A stretch of 64,000 nucleotides of DNA from Desmodesmus armatus (Eukaryota; Chlorophyta; Chlorophyceae; Sphaeropleales; Scenedesmaceae), in assembly GCA_007449985.2 (NCBI GenBank), contig VIIQ02000698.1, positions 7,501-71,500 of the forward strand. The letters are read 5' to 3'. This document shows, in pieces, positions 10,316-21,036 of this stretch. Each line of letters starts with the position of its first letter. The first letter of the stretch is position 1. Below the pieces are notes generated by a model. It did not search any database. It was not told the origin of the DNA and saw only the letters and a list, made by a program, of their open reading frames with translations. Position numbers and translations under genes: made by a program.

Positions 10316-11647
10316 CATCAATACTGTTACTGTTACTGTTACATGGTTCAGGCTGAGCCTGAACACCCCGTAGGGAGCCAACGAGGCTCATGGGGTATCG
10401 GCATCATAGAACACATCTGAATAGACATCGTAGAACTCATCTGAGAGTGCACTGACGAACATATCGGAAGCATCAGGGGTCAACCCATCCTCATCAACAC
10501 CCAAGAGGGTATCAGCTTCCTCAGCTGACAGCCCTTCTGCAAACAGGACCTCCAACGGGGGGTTGGTCCACCGGCGCTGGCCACACTCACGCAGAAAAGC
10601 ACCAACACGACGGGCAGGCTGGTGCATGAAGGACCGCAGTTGGGCTGCAGACACATTGCATGGGAATTCCATCCAACCACCAAAGTCAGCAAAAAGAGCA
10701 GCATGCGAGCGCCTCAACACATCATAAGCTTCACATTCAGCAATCATGTGCATCTCATCGCCTACCCCCTGGTGACAAAACCGGCACAACCTATCAGCAC
10801 GGGCAATACTAGCAGCAGGTCCCGAAGCAGAGCGGGGCTGGAACTTAGCGGTGGCAACATCAAGATCATGGGCACCTAGTCTGAAACTGGCAAGGGCTCT
10901 AACACACTCACGGGACATGGGGGCTGTCTGACGCACATAGTCTGGGCAGTCAGACCACCGGCCACGATCTAAGCAGCGGAGAGGATCGACCTCAGAACCA
11001 CCTTCAACAGCAAACCACTGTTGATACTTACAGCACGTAACTACGTCAGAGGGAGCAGAGCGGGGGTCAGAAGGCAGATCACACCAGCAGCTATACAACC
11101 ATTTATCAAAGGACGACAACACGGCAGGGGCTGAAATCGCACAGGGCACACCATCGTCAAACAAACCACCATCAGGCAAGGCCCCAAAGGCAGTAAGAAG
11201 GGCAGAGAAATCATTCACCCAGCTGGACCCCACATCACCACCGAGGGCAAGGCTTTCCGTCACGGAGACACGCAGCAGGTGCTCAGCAGGGAGCTGTTGA
11301 ATCCGGTTCCACAAGCCCACCGCAGCCTGCACCCACCCCCGCACTAGGGGCCTGCAACCAAACTCACGTAGCATGAGCTGGCGCGGTGTGCTTTTGCGTA
11401 GACCGCCCCCCAAACGACGCATAAACAGGGTCTGCACCCGCTGTAGTACCTGCCGTTCAATTAGGCAGTCTGATCTGAGTGCATGCTGCTGCCACCTGAA
11501 CTGCCTGCGCTGCCTCCTGTGTTGCCCCCGAGCTGTGCAGCTGGCACGGCTCCTGTCAGAAACACCCAGTGGTTGCTGCCCAGCTTGGCCTTGGGAAAAA
11601 CCTTCAGGTCCTCTCCCTGCATGCACGACACCCAAGTGCAACAGCAC
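10316..11647 (-). mobile_element. 5'-truncated LINE (non-LTR retrotransposon)
   Basis: A single minus-strand frame of 419 codons (11647-10388) matches the part of a LINE ORF2 downstream of the polymerase palm. The stretch LMLREFGCRPLVRGWVQAAV and a tryptophan-rich helix region precede a zf-RVT motif, LCRFCHQGVGDEMHMIAEC, with C-x2-C, H and C ligands. The RT catalytic box and endonuclease are absent, so the copy is 5'-truncated, as is common after target-primed reverse transcription. Beyond the stop lie a perfect 19-nt hairpin (10346-10364) and three GTAACA repeats (10323-10342 on the opposite strand), which look like the 3' end and tail. The frame is intact, suggesting a fairly recent insertion. 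The left and right ends are approximate. Confidence 0.85.
10346..10364 (-). repeat. LINE 3' stem-loop next to the GTAACA tail
   Basis: GTTCAGGCT and its exact complement AGCCTGAAC flank one base, forming a 9-bp perfect stem. On the minus strand it lies just after the LINE stop and directly before the (GTAACA)3 tail at 10323-10342. In several LINE clades a 3' stem-loop plus short tandem repeat is what the RT recognises; assigning that role here is inference. Confidence 0.6.
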
Positions 11648-11874
11648 AGTGCAGTGAGTTGGTCACCTTGGAAATGTCAGCTTCAGAGTTGCGATCAGAG
11701 GTCGACAGAGGTAGGCAGGTGTCAGCTGCTATGCAAGACATGCCCTGCTTACCTCCCCACAAACCCCTTCAAATAAACTTGGTGTCAACAAAGACAGCGC
11801 GGCTGCCTTTGGAATGGCAATGCAGTACGGGGCACTGTGCTACTAGCTGGTAGTACCACAGATGCCCTGCCCAG

Positions 11875-14391
11875 CTAACCACCATGTGGCCATGCCGCCG
11901 CCGTCTTGGTGCCAAACATGTCAACAGGATGACCAGCCTGCTGCAGCGCAGCGCTGCCTGCAGATGAAAGGTTCCGGCTGTGCAGGCGCTGTCAGCATGC
12001 TGGCGGTGCACACACTCACCCGTGCTGTGTGCTCCAGGCTCAGCTGCTTGCCGTGTGAGGTCTCAGCATGGCACGACACTGACATCTCAATGCCGTAGTC
12101 ATTTGGATGGGGCACACCTGCAGGCGAGCATGGGTGCAGTGCAGCAATGCGTCAGTTGTCAGTGCGGGCGGCTTTGGTAATCACCATCATGATGGTTCGC
12201 CTCCGCTATTATTGTCTGCGCCTGCAAGCAGGCGTCACCCTAATGGTCATGCCCTTGCGCATGCCACTTTGTTGCAGCTGCTGCTGCAGGCCATCAAGCT
12301 GCCCTTGGGCGTGTCTGTAAGTCCTCACAAACGGGCAGCCAACGCCCACACATTGAAGTTTAAGCAAAGCATAGGCATGAATTCCCAGCCTTGGGCCATC
12401 GCATGCAACCCGCATCTGCACCTAGCTTGTTCCATGCCGCTTTGCACACAGGACTTGCGAATCATAATCATGCGCCCCTGCACCGATTCCTGCCGTGCTC
12501 CCAGGCCAGTCCCCGCTTCAGGCACACCACCCCGTGCTGACCCACCTGCATCAATCGCCAGAGGTGCCAGCGTTTCGCAGTGCACCAGCAGCACAGGCAC
12601 GCCTGCAGGCACAGGCTGACCCTCCATTGCTAGCACCTCAACTGGGTCCAGCGGCTGCACCTGCAGGACAAGTGCAGGACATGCCAGCACAGTCATGACT
12701 CATGCAGCGGCTGCACAATGCCATGCACCACACAAGGGTGTTGCAACATGCTTCACGTGGCTGACTCCACAAGTACACACGCTGCCATTGGCACAATCTG
12801 GCTAGGTGGCGCCTGCTGGTTTCGTGAAACAGCGCTTCTGCTCTGAATCAGAGGCGACACGCCCGCCACGATGTGTGCGCGGCAGCGTGGCAGCCAGCCA
12901 CCTACCTGCCATGCGCTGTCAAATGTGTCAGCTTGCCAGTTGAAGCCCACCAGCTGCTGCCGACTGCGTGCCACACAGGTGGGTCCGATGGGGCAGCTGT
13001 ACAGGGCAAGGCGGGGTGCGTCTTCGCTGGCGCCCTGCACAAAGATAGGAGGAGGCGGGGGCGCGGCAGCTGTTGCATGTGCACTTGCAATCACAAGCGC
13101 CCGTACTGCTGCTATGCCTCTGCCTGTGCGCTGGACAGCGATAGAAGCCACCGTTCATGCAGTACGCGGATGATCGCCCAAGCGGCTGCTTTGGTTGATG
13201 TTACATACAAGCTGACAGCCCTCTGTTGCTTACCTGTGCCGCAGGGTGCGCCAGCAGCCTGATCTTCTGCCCGTAGCGCAGCACGTCGTCCTGCCACTGC
13301 ACGTCCAGCACACTCAGCTGCTGTGCAGGCAGCTTGTCCAGCTGCAGGGTGCTGCGGGCCACTGGGGCCTGGCTGCGGGGGTCTGCTGAGGCTGAGGCAG
13401 CACATGCCTGGACACCTGGACGGGAATCCTGCAGGGGCAATTGGTTGCAGAACATGCATGTGGCCTCAGTGTGCTGGGGGCTGTTGCCGCAACAGGCCCC
13501 AGCTGATGTGCGGCACATCATGCCAGCAGCTGTCAGCAGGATTGCCCTGTGTGCTGACGTGCAGCGCCACGTGCTGCAGGATGCTGTGGCTGACCCTGCT
13601 GCAGCCTGCCCTGCACCCTGGTGCAGGACATGCCGCTCTGCCAGTCAATCATGCTTGAGGTGCTGCTGGCTGCATGCTGCTAGCCTGTCTGGCAGACACC
13701 GACATCTGCTGCCAACACAGCTCGACATACTGGTCAACACTGGCAGAAGTGCTGCGCACAGTCCGGATGCAATCCACATGCCCCGCCACCTCCTTCCTGT
13801 CACAGTATGCGCTGAGAGTTTCAGCACATGAATGTGATTAGCTGTGCCAGCACGCAATTGCATTCAGCAGTGTGGCACAGATGACCGCAGTGCACAGATG
13901 GCCCACCATGCCAGCAGCCCTGCTCACCTTGTCTGATACGTCTATCACCAGCACCGCTCCAGTGTGAGCATGTGACAGCTGCAGCACATCATCAAAGTGC
14001 ACATAGCCGTCCTGCCTGCAAGTGGGCTCAACAGGGGCTAGGCCTGTCTGCACCCTCTGGGTGTGCCTGCAGCAGTTGCATGAAGTTGCTTAGCCATAGC
14101 GCACTGCAGCATCGACATGCTGCAGTGTCACACACCACACGATGGGTCTGGAAAAGTCACTCACGAGCTGTTCAGCCAGGTACAACACGCTATATACAGC
14201 CTGTGCGTGCATCATACAGCAGCACACAGTGCGGGTCACCTGTCTGTCTTGAGTGTCCCCGCCCTCCGCTGCTCCAAGAATCCCTTCATGCTGGCTGCAT
14301 ACTGATCCAGTTCTTCGCTCCAGTTGCCAATCAACGTTCTTGATTGGTATTTAGGGCCGCCTTGGCGCTGCTGCTTGGTGAAAGTGTGCAT
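11875..14391 (-). CDS. CFAP161: Cilia and flagella associated protein 161
   Basis: Seven exons join in phase: 14391-14240, 14066-13928, 13428-13234, 13034-12906, 12660-12546, 12117-12020 and about 11940-11875. They give about 297 residues, close to the roughly 300 of animal CFAP161. Matching landmarks in order are IGNWSEELDQYAASMKGFLE, QDGYVHFDDVLQL, VLRYGQKIRLLAHP, LALYSCPIGPTCVARS, EGQPVPAGVPVLLVHCET and NDYGIEMSVSCHAETSHGK. CFAP161 is a microtubule inner protein of the ciliary doublet, so the alga or its ancestors make motile cilia. The start is the only ATG before the conserved block. The last exon is the least certain; two acceptors are possible and the C-terminus may differ. The LINE lies about 230 bp downstream on the same strand. 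Confidence 0.85.
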
Positions 14392-15644
14392 GGTCCCCAG
14401 CTGCTGCTGTCACTGCCTCAAAAACAGCAGGCACACAGAACCACTCTGCAAACGAATCTATGAAAAGTCACTCAATATGCCGGACAAGCACTACTTAGCA
14501 CATGTCTACTCGTCCAGTTTATATTTGCCGTCCAAGCTGGTGATGCCGGTAAGTAACCCAGAATGCCGTGCGTGACTTAATTGCAAAGAGTGTGTTGAAT
14601 GATACACGGAAAGTGAGTCCTCACTGGCGTGCAGGGCAGTGGAGGGTATAACAACTGTACAGTATTTCAGCTGTAGCAGTGTTGCAACGACTTTATCACC
14701 TTGCGATGCTATCAGTAATTTCTCTGCCATCAAAAAGGTCTAATGTCATTATAGTGGCCATTCTGTTGCGTTGCACGGTGGTGATGTTTGTGAAATTTGC
14801 GGCCTGAGGCCCCAAGCTGAGCTTAGCTCACTGCCTGATGATTTGCTTTCACGTCTTCGTGTTGCTTTTGGGTTGACCTGCACTGCTACAAGTACATGAA
14901 GCCTCGGTGTTGCCACTGACCAATTGCAAGACTCTGCATGCAGCTGCTCCGCCACCTAAGCCTGGCAGCAACTGCCTCACAAGGGATGAACAATCAGGGA
15001 AACCAGCAAATGCTTTTGGGTGTGTATCGCAAGACAATTACAGCGGTATCATACAAGTATGATGGACACTCCCACACAGGGCATACTACCAATAGTCGTC
15101 AACAAGTCCTTGACAACAAGAGAGGCAGCGCTCTATTGTACATACTGTCATGCAACCAAATGCCTGCCACAACTGCACGGCTGCCCATGACCACAGAGTT
15201 GGACACCCTTCCTGTAAAATGTCCTGCACGGCATCGCACCGTGCCGCAGGGCTGCACGGGGTGCCTCTATCAGTCACAGAGGGTACAAAACAAAGTCCAC
15301 CACCCGGACTGCAGCAGAATCCTTTACCCCATAGTATACTACACCAAGCTTACACTGGCAGTTTTACACGAGCAAGCCGCCCGCGCATACGCCAGACATG
15401 AAGACAAGTGCTCTGCCCCAAACAGGTCAGGCACAGCGACATGAAGGTACATCCACCAGAGTATGACCAGTAACTCTGCTTTCAACACTCTCGACTGGCA
15501 ACTGCCCTGTGCTGTTCCACCACAGCCAGACCCGCTACCCCCCTTCCCGCGCTCCCGCCCACCCGCTCATCATGCTAGCTGCTGGCAGCAGCAGCTGCTG
15601 CTGCAGCTCTGCTATTCCAAAGCTACTGACCATCAGCCTGCAGC
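14392..15644. other. Intergenic between CFAP161 and the saposin gene
   Basis: About 1.25 kb holding the CFAP161 promoter and the 3' UTR of the saposin gene, both minus strand. A TGTAA motif (minus; TTACA at 15350-15354) about 290 nt beyond the saposin stop is a plausible polyadenylation signal. No other gene is recognised. Confidence 0.5.
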
Positions 15645-18600
15645 TTAGGAGGCCATAGGCAGGGCCAGACCAGGGCCATGCACCTTGGCCTTCGCCACAA
15701 TCCTCACAGGCTTGCCATGGTCAACAGCCACGTCACTGCTGCTGGCAGTGTCCTCCACACTGTCGTCGCTGCTGCTGATGGTTGCCATGCCAGTGACTGT
15801 TGGCACACCACTGCTGCTGCTGCTGGTGATAATGCTGAAGGAGGCGAACTTGCTGCCCAGCAGGTGTGCCTGCAGGCCCAGGGCCTGGTTGAGTGTGCTG
15901 AACAGGCTGGGAGGGGGGCACATCTTCAGCTGGATGCACACCTGCAGCGGCAGCAGCAACATGAAGAGGAACAACAGCAGCAACATCAGCGCAAACACTT
16001 ATTCATGGACTGCATTGCTTGAAGCATAGAATAGTGTGTGCGACGTACAACTTTTGGGCAACTGTGCTCCCCAAACATGCCCTCTACACAGCAATCAGTA
16101 TGCCGTGAGGTGGACAAACACACATGCAATAGCAAAGACCGCCTTCCTTCCCTTCAGCGCGCCAAGACAGGGAATGATACAACACAGGGTATGATACAAG
16201 GCCTCATCATCGTTGGGGCGCTTCGAATGCACCAGGGCCTGGCCAACAACACGCAGCAGCGCTAGACAACACCCTACGCTCCAGCAAAACCCCACAACCT
16301 CAGCCTGCCCCACCCCCACCCACCTGTTCAGGCTGCAGGTACGCCAGGGCCATGCCAAAAACCATGGGGGCATACTGGTCCACATCGGATGTACAGCTGG
16401 CCTCAAAGCTTGGGAACACAGAGCACGCCTGCTTGGCATAGTCGATGATCTGCTGCTGCAGCTCAGGGTTGGCCACCAGCTGGCGCATCTCCTGCACAAC
16501 AACCTGGGTTGATAGGAGGGGGGGAGGGAGACGGGTAGCAGGAGGGGGAGGCGGAGGAGGGAAGGAGGGCAGGTAGTCAGCATTGATGCCGGGTGACGTG
16601 CACGTGCGCAACAAAATTTGCTGTGCTGACAAACGAACCATATGCTGCAGCTGACGACAAGCACGCAAGGGTCTGCTGCAATGCTCTGGCAAGATCCCCA
16701 TACACACCGCAGCCCCGCACAACTGCACAACCCCTCCCGAGAATGCGCTGGGTGTTCCACAGTGCCATGGCGTGCTGCAGACAGCTGACATGGTAGGCTG
16801 ACGGCATGCCGTGGCAGTCGCATGTCAAGCACAGCGCTAGCGGCAAGCTCGTGCGCAACTGTGCCAAACCCTTGCATGGCACCCCATGTTCACCTTGCAT
16901 GTCTCGCAGTGGTCGTTGCTGGGTGCTGCTGCTGCTGCGGCCTGCATGGCCTGCTTGATCTGGCTGATGGGGGCCAGCTGGGCAGGAGACAGCTGCAGCA
17001 GAGGAGTGTTGCTCTTCGCCTGCAGACAGTACACCACAGATCAGTCAAACACAGCGTCAGCACCTATCAACTGCAGCTCTGTTCTTGCAGGGGACGTGTG
17101 TGTGTGTGGGTTGGGGGGGGGGAGGTCACCCAAGGGCATCACCCAGCCAGCTCTGCCGACCACAGACCTCACCCACGACACAAGACACATCACAGCATGC
17201 ATCGCCAACAGCCCTGCTGTCGAGCCCAGCTGCTGTCAGCCCCATCCCCGGCCCCTTGGCCTCCTACCTGCAGCGTCTTGATGGCTGAGTCCATGCATGT
17301 CCCAATCATCATGCACACCTCCACAGGCTCAAGGTCAGCCAGGTACTTGAAGTACGTCATCTCTGCACACACCAGCAACACACAACAACTGTGTTTTTGC
17401 AGACATTAGTCTGGCGCCGCACACCAACCAACCCCACACACAGCACTGTCTGTGCGAGCCGTTTCACGTCAGCGCAGCTGCCTGCTGACTGTACTCGCCT
17501 ACCATACCCAGCATGCCTTATGCCCCTTTTGTTCAACGCGCATCAGAGCGAAACCTTCAGCGCCTTCGGTTATCTTATCATACTGCATGGCCGGTTCTGC
17601 TGGTTGGCTGATTGCACTGCGTGTGTCAACATTTCCTGCAACTGTTGACTCACCATACTCCTCCACGAATGTTGTGCATGCCTCCTGCATCATGCCTGCA
17701 GGCAGCTGAGCACAGGCAGCCAGGCTGGCATCATGGATGTTGGCCTGCACAGCAGGGTCGCTCATCTGCTGCTTCACCTGCACTCACCAACAGCAGCAAC
17801 AAACGTTCTGGTGGGCAATAATGCGACGAATGTTCCATGCTACTGTGGAGCCTGATCATGAGATGAATAGCAAGTTATGTGAGTCAGCAAGTCACGTGTC
17901 TGCATGAGCAACAGTGTAGGGCACGATGAAGCCGCCAACAGGGCACGGCACGCATGTTGCTGAGCCAGCTGCGCGCAAAGTAGCGCAGACAGCGCTGGGC
18001 ATGCCCACCTGTCCAGCCACAAACATGCACAGAGGGCACGTCACGTCATTGGGGCGGTTGGCACGCAGCTGCTGGTGGGGCTGAGCCTGCAGCACAGACA
18101 GGGCAGCAGAAGGGGGCGGTTGAGACTGGTGCATGCTTTCTACCACCTCACGGAGCAAGCCACCAGTGCATGCTGCGCAATGCATGCCGCTGCTCCTCCG
18201 AGCTGGGACCTGCGCCTGTGGTTCAGATCGGACGCTGCATACACTGATGACACCGATTTGAACAGGAAAAGCATGCTGACGCTGAGCACCATGCGCGGTT
18301 GTCACCGTGCATAAAGCACTGAACCGGACCAGGTTGGCACAGCGAGCCTGCGTACCTTGAAGAAGTTGGTCATGTGGGGTGTCGTGCCGCACACGCTGAT
18401 GCTGCCACACATTGTCTGTGGGTCTGCATTCATACGCAGCCACTCCACTGCTGCTGGCGCAAGCCCCCGAACCAGGTCACGGCACTGCATGTGCAGTACA
18501 CGGGAGGCAAGGCAGTGTGAGGGGGCTGTTGAATTTCTGGAGATGCATATGTCTCCCACACATGCTGTCCTTGATTCATGCTGTCCTCTTGTTTGACCAC

Positions 18601-19268
18601 GTGTCACATACAAATGGCCTGCGTGAGGTATGCTACTGGGGTTCAGGCTGGTGTGCATGCGTACCTGAGCCTTGTCAGACATCTGTGAGCACACTGTCTG
18701 ATCCAGCCATTGCACCTGTGAGACAGACATTGTTGGCAAAGGCACCATGTCAGTTGCAGAAAGCCGTGAGAACCTCAAACGGGCAAGAGGCAGACAGTGT
18801 GCTTACAGAGAGGGACATGCGAGCCTGTCGTTTGCACCTGTCAGTACAAGGCATGCCTACAGGCATAATACTGCACAGCACTTTCACAGCAGCACTCTAG
18901 CATGCCAGATGCAATCCAGGCTCACCACTGTGTCATCCACATATGGGTCACACAGCATATCGCTCAGCACTCGCACAGCCAACTTGCATGTGCTGCAGGC
19001 GTCATTGTCAGTGTAGGCCAACTGAAAGATGTTTGAGGCTGTAGGCAGCAAACGAGGGAGAGCAGGCCATGGATCAGCAGAAGACAGATAACCCCACTCA
19101 CAGCAGCATATTGATGGAACAGCAGAGCGTCTGATGCGGATTCTAGGTGCGACAAAGCTGCATACGCATGTTGCGCCTTTCGACGATGCCACACTTACTC
19201 CTGCATGCTGCTAGCGGGGCGCACAGAGCCACCAACACGGCGAAGGTGAGGATGCCACGGCAGACCAT
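15645..19268 (-). CDS. Secreted multi-saposin (prosaposin-like) protein
   Basis: Ten exons join in phase to about 420 residues: 19268-19199, 19038-18926, 18715-18665, 18484-18356, 18086-18009, 17777-17654, 17362-17268, about 17019-16894, 16503-16324 and 15941-15645. The N-terminus (MVCRGILTFAVLVALCAPLA) is a good signal peptide. Three saposin-B domains follow, each split over several exons: CSTCKLAVRVLSDMLC to MCGSISVC; CPLCMFVAGQ with LPAGMMQEACTTFVEEY to VCMMIGTC; and CETCK with YAKQACSVF to VCIQLKMC. Paired cysteines in each would form the saposin disulfides. Saposins bind lipids or assist lipid hydrolases in vacuolar or secretory compartments. The C-terminal 70 residues are Ser-rich and less conserved. 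The start lies only 195 bp from the OPR stop. Confidence 0.88.
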
Positions 19269-19332
19269 CCTGATCAGTCTCGGACTTGAGGCTACAAGGC
19301 GGATCTGACCGAGCGTTTACCAAAAAGCTACA

Positions 19333-19396
19333 TTACAGCGCTCCCATGCCATCCATGCACTGTCCCAGTGCATTTGATGGACAGGGTTCAGTTACA
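19333..19396 (-). terminator. TGTAA polyadenylation motifs after the OPR gene
   Basis: Two minus-strand TGTAA motifs (TTACA at 19392-19396 and 19333-19337 on the + strand) lie within 135 nt of the OPR stop. TGTAA is the usual green-algal polyadenylation signal. They also lie within 130 bp upstream of the saposin ATG, so 3' processing of one gene and the promoter of the next share this interval. Confidence 0.5.
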
Positions 19397-19463
19397 GAGG
19401 AGGAGCAACTACATGCTGATGCGTTGAACGAATCATGTACACACACAATGCCTGGTACAAGTG

Positions 19464-21003
19464 CTACGCCACTAGCGACCGGGTCGGCTGCTCTATGGCT
19501 TCTCTAAGAACCAATGTCCAAGGTTCTGCCTCCTGTGCCACCACATGCTGCTGCTGCGCCTGGTGCTGCAGGATCACCCTCCAGTTGGTCCCCAGAAGCT
19601 CTGCCTTTGCAGCTGCGTCTCTCAGCAGCGCCAGCTTCTGCTCCAACACCTGCCCCTCACGCTCCGGCAGGTACTTCACCTTCGAAGCTGCCAGGTCATG
19701 AAAGTGGCTCAACAGACCATCCCTCGGCAGCGGCACCAGCCGCGCCATACCCCACGCACCCCTCCCTAGCTGCACCCCTGTCATCTTCCCTGCTGCCCTG
19801 CAGCAGTACAGCCCCAGTAAGTTGCTCAACTCCTGACTCAGCAGCCCCTGGCACAGCCTGCCAACCGCCCACACCAACCGCAACAGCTCCTCAACTGTCA
19901 GTGTGCCAGCTGCCAGTGCAGGCAGCAGCAGCGGTTCATGCACCTGCTGCAGAGCCTCACCCAGCCAGGCACGACCCAGGGGCAGCTGGCACTTGGCTGC
20001 TGCCCACAGGGTTTTGCATACAGCTGGTGCGTCTGCTGTACCCCAGCTGGCCTTCACTGCTGTGATCCAGGCTTCACACCAGGCGGGGGAAGGCCTCAGA
20101 CCCAGGCGCACCTGCAGAACAGCAGCAGTGCAACCCGTTGGAAGCAGTACCAGAAGTCGCAGCAACAGCCCTCTATGCCTTTCCACGCAGCTTCAGCAAA
20201 ATGGCGCACACTCCCTTCCAACCTCCTGAGAAACGTCATTGGAAAGGTGTCTTACCTGTGCTGCAAGGATATCATCCATGCCTGTAGGGGTGCAGCCACC
20301 CATGTGGTACAAGGGAGCCCCAACAAACACAGCTCCCCAAGAGCACCCCCACCTCCTCTCCCCCCAGTCCATTCTCACCTGTGCTGCAAGGATATCGGCC
20401 AGGCCCTGGGGCGTGAAGCCCCCCATGTGGTGCAGGGAGGCCGTGTCAAATGCAGCTAGCCAGGCCTCACTGGGCATCACCCGCAGCACCTGCACCACAT
20501 GACACAGCACAGCAGTGGCAGCGGATCAGTTTGCACAACCTAGCCTCCACGCTTTGAGCACAGTTGGTGAGACAGGTGGTCAGGATGATGACTTGTGCAA
20601 ACAACAACAGCCCTCACCCTCCCTTAGCACAAGCACACGCCTTGCAATGCACACTGCCTCTCCACACACAACCTTCGACTGCCCAGTTGGGATGAGCTTT
20701 GATCTACAAGATGGGCTAGTAGGGCTGATGCCTTTACCCACATCAGACAAGGTGTTGTTGATCGCATACCTGCAAGCCCCACATGCAGTTTGTCAGCTCC
20801 TGTGGTGAAGCTGCCGCTAGGTTGGCAGCACTGTACGCCACAAAGCCAGGCATCCAGTCAGCGTTGGGCTTGACACGCAGCGTGGCCAGCGCCCACACTG
20901 TGTTGGCAAAGTCCTGCGTTGACAGGAACTTGGCTGGAACCATCCTTGCTGAGCTGCTGGCCTCGCTGCTGCTGCTGCTGCTGCTGCTGTTCGGCTGGTA
21001 GCC

Positions 21004-21036
<33 letters not shown>

